A stretch of DNA of 64,000 nt. Origin: Lancefieldella sp938015835. Lineage in GTDB: Bacteria; Actinomycetota; Coriobacteriia; Coriobacteriales; Atopobiaceae. Position numbers and translations under genes: made by a program. The stretch lies in NCBI GenBank assembly GCA_938015835.1, contig CALLVW010000014.1, positions 1 through 64,000 on the forward strand. Direction: 5' to 3'. A model generated the notes under the pieces. The model was not told where the DNA came from. It saw only the letters and a program-made list of their open reading frames with translations, and did no database searches. Below are positions 62,054 through 64,000 of the stretch, piece by piece; positions within the stretch are counted from its first letter, which is position 1, and every line of letters starts with the position of its first letter.

Positions 62054-62081
62054 AAAATATTTTTACTTTTTGACAATTCAA
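62054..62081 (-). promoter_or_regulatory. Candidate promoter of the DUF3793-flavodoxin operon
   Basis: TTGAAT (-35, 62081-62076) and TATTTT (-10, 62059-62054) on the minus strand, 16 nt apart, just past the terminator of the P-type ATPase. The -35 lies in a 16-mer identical to that at 927-942. Confidence 0.4.
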
Positions 62082-62085
62082 GACA

Positions 62086-62125
62086 GAAAAAAGCTCCCGC
62101 CTCTTACGAATAAGAAACGAGAGCT
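62086..62125 (-). terminator. Terminator after the P-type ATPase
   Basis: AGCTC (62092-62096) pairs with GAGCT (62121-62125), with further inner pairing, and the minus strand runs into TTTTTT (62091-62086). Confidence 0.8.
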
Positions 62126-62167
62126 CTAACGCGATCTAAAAATACTTTGTTGACGCACAAGTGCGTT

Positions 62168-64000
62168 CTAAGCAATCTGTCCTTCAGTCAAGAGCATCTT
62201 TACCTCAGAAGGAACATTAGGGTTATGAGCTGCAGTGGTAAGCAGTGACCTTGTGTTTGCAAGCGTTACCATAAGTGTCAGAAGATTGTGCATATATGCA
62301 GCAGTACTTACAGTAATAAGACCTGCTACACCCGCAGCGATGAAAGAGCTGTTCAGCGCAACAATCGTGCGATAGTCAGCATGAATCCTCTTCATTACCT
62401 GCTGGCCCAAAAGACGCATGATTACCAAAGATTCAAGCGAGTCATTCTTAATTGAAATATCCGCAACAGCACGAGCAATATCAGTTGCATCAGAAAGCGC
62501 CAGTGAAACATCAGATACAGCTAGTGCAGGTGAATCGTTGATACCGTCGCCAACCATTGCAACGGTGTAGCCCTCCTGCTGGAACTTCTTAACATACTCA
62601 CACTTATCCTCTGGGAGAATCTGTGCTACATAGTCATCAAGACCAAGCTTGTTAGCAACACTTGCTGCAACGTTTTCTGAGTCGCCGGTCAGCATAACCA
62701 TACGCTTAACACCAAGAGCACGGAGCTGCGTAATAGTTGCTGCTGCATCTTCCCTTACAGGATCGGTAATACAAATTGCTGCAATAAGTTTTGAATCCTC
62801 GGACATAAAGATAATGGACGAGGTTGGAGCAATCTGTGCAAGGTCGTCCTGAATTCCCTCAGGCATTGGGGTCTTCTCGTCATCAAAAATGAAATGAGCA
62901 GAACCAATGCAGACCTCTTTGTTGTTAACCTTGGTACGAATACCGTGAGCAACAACATACTTAACCTCTGCGTGGAACTCGTCCTTGTGCTTGAGGCCAC
63001 GTACCTTTGCCTCGTTCACAATTGCGCGAGCCATGCTGTGTGGGAAGTGTTCCTCAATACATGCAGCAAGACGCAGAAGCTGGTCCTCGGTGCGATCACA
63101 GAAGCTGACAATACACTCAACATGTGGAACTGCCTTTGTCAGCGTACCGGTCTTATCAAAGACGATAAGATCTGCTGCAGCGATCTTCTCGAGGTATTTT
63201 CCGCCCTTAACCGTCATGCCAAACTTGGCCGCCTCATCCATTGCGCTACCCACTGCAACAGGAGTGGAAAGCTTAATGGCGCAGGAATAGTCAACCATAA
63301 GAACGGTCATAGCCTTAGTGATGTTTCGGGTGATTCCCCAAATACCAAAGAAGGCAAGGAAGCTGTAAGGAACCAGTGCATCAGAAAGGCGCTCTGCCTT
63401 AGACTGTGCGCCAGCCTTAAGCTCAGCAGACTGCTCAACCATATCAACAATGTTGTCGATACGAGACATTCCTGGAGGAGCAGTGACGCTTACCATAAGG
63501 TCACCGTCTTCAAGAGCGGTGCCTGCGTAAACGGTTGAACCAGGCTCTTTGGTAACAAGGCGAGACTCACCTGTCATGGCGGCCTCGTTCATCTGGCCAA
63601 TGCCTTCAACAACTTTGCCGTCAACAGGAAGAACGCCACCAGCGCGCTGGTGCAAAATCATACCCTTCTCAACCTCAGAAAGGGCAATCATAACGTCCTT
63701 GCCGTCAATACGAGCCCAGACGTTCTCAGAACGAGTAATTAGGCCATCACGAAGTGCAAGACGTGCTCGGCTTGCCACGTGGTTCTCCATAGCTGCAGAC
63801 AGCTCAAGCAAGAACATGACCGTAGATGCATCTGCCCACTCATTTCTTAGAATTGAAGTGGTGATAGCAGTTGCGTCCAAAACCTCAACGGTCAGCTCTT
63901 TCTTAAACAGGCGCTTAACGCCTTCCACGACAAATGGAATGGCGCGGAGAATAACGTAAGCGTAGTTAGCAACTGCAGGCAGTGGCAAAAAACGTATAAT
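62168..64000 (-). CDS. P1B-type heavy-metal-transporting ATPase (N-terminus beyond window)
   Basis: At least 610 residues are present, reading open through the right edge (the edge codons are Ile-Ile-Arg-Phe), so the N-terminus and first membrane segments are missing. Core motifs are intact: the phosphatase loop MTGES, the phosphorylation site DKTGTLTK and the hinge GDGINDSPA. In the sixth membrane segment, where metal pumps have CPC, CPH, SPC or TPC, this protein has YSCAIKLSTP: the cysteine is there but no proline beside it. Metal and direction therefore cannot be assigned from known groups. A TTG at 63988 is in frame but is internal. The downstream genes (DUF3793, flavodoxin, HMA) suggest iron or copper. 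Confidence 0.9.
   Translation of the reverse strand: MIRFLPLPAVANYAYVILRAIPFVVEGVKRLFKKELTVEVLDATAITTSILRNEWADASTVMFLLELSAAMENHVASRARLALRDGLITRSENVWARIDGKDVMIALSEVEKGMILHQRAGGVLPVDGKVVEGIGQMNEAAMTGESRLVTKEPGSTVYAGTALEDGDLMVSVTAPPGMSRIDNIVDMVEQSAELKAGAQSKAERLSDALVPYSFLAFFGIWGITRNITKAMTVLMVDYSCAIKLSTPVAVGSAMDEAAKFGMTVKGGKYLEKIAAADLIVFDKTGTLTKAVPHVECIVSFCDRTEDQLLRLAACIEEHFPHSMARAIVNEAKVRGLKHKDEFHAEVKYVVAHGIRTKVNNKEVCIGSAHFIFDDEKTPMPEGIQDDLAQIAPTSSIIFMSEDSKLIAAICITDPVREDAAATITQLRALGVKRMVMLTGDSENVAASVANKLGLDDYVAQILPEDKCEYVKKFQQEGYTVAMVGDGINDSPALAVSDVSLALSDATDIARAVADISIKNDSLESLVIMRLLGQQVMKRIHADYRTIVALNSSFIAAGVAGLITVSTAAYMHNLLTLMVTLANTRSLLTTAAHNPNVPSEVKMLLTEGQIA

Noticed and set aside
63986..63988. 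TTG as the start codon of the P-type ATPase
   Set aside because: The frame continues open to the window edge, and family members need additional N-terminal membrane segments.

Overview
The window looks like a chromosomal segment of a low-to-mid GC actinobacterium, most likely class Coriobacteriia (Atopobium/Lancefieldella/Olsenella group). This is inferred from the gene content and order, from WhiA together with an actinobacterial gene order at a GC content near the middle of the range, and from many twin-arginine-type solute-binding lipoproteins. No rRNA, prophage, insertion sequence or CRISPR array is visible. Almost everything is on the minus strand; the plus strand carries mrp and two flavoproteins (35659-39478), one unknown TPR-like protein (41892-43976) and one orphan binding protein (50722-52326).

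The backbone is a conserved actinobacterial series read on the minus strand: rpsA (58606-59850), coaE (44000), uvrB (39475), uvrA (32029), ybaK, murJ, uvrC (27576), rapZ (14622), whiA, gapA, pgk, tpiA, secG (10057). Accessory blocks are inserted between these genes. The largest is a sialic acid uptake and catabolism block (15586-26069): a SatABCD-like ABC transporter with a fused permease-ATPase, two acetyl-xylan-esterase-family hydrolases, and nanA, nanK and nanE. It sits exactly between uvrC and rapZ. A YhcH/NanQ-type sugar anomerase (35079) upstream of uvrA probably belongs to the same pathway.

Left end (1-9633): a partner-switching pair (a STAS-kinase fusion plus a PAS/GAF/PP2C phosphatase), a tRNA-Leu(GAG), and an oligopeptide ABC transporter whose two ATPases are fused. 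Middle right (44626-50487): a small ABC transporter of the nitrate/sulfonate/thiamine-precursor type, two peptidases (M42 and PepT) and a class I glutamine-amidotransferase-like hydrolase. Then 50722-58301: a five-gene oligopeptide transporter with two related binding proteins. Together these suggest an organism that lives on peptides and host glycans.

Right end (60106-64000): a metal-related group with a heavy-metal-associated domain protein, a flavodoxin, a DUF3793 protein and a P1B-type ATPase cut by the window edge. The DUF3793 gene is preceded by a leader of about 180 nt with nested stems ending in an intrinsic terminator just before its ribosome binding site, which makes it the best candidate here for an undescribed regulatory RNA.

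A second unusual signal is the word GGCGAGAAG (core GCGAGAA), which recurs far above chance on both strands and is used in inverted pairs as terminators at several gene ends, twice overlapping the stop codon.
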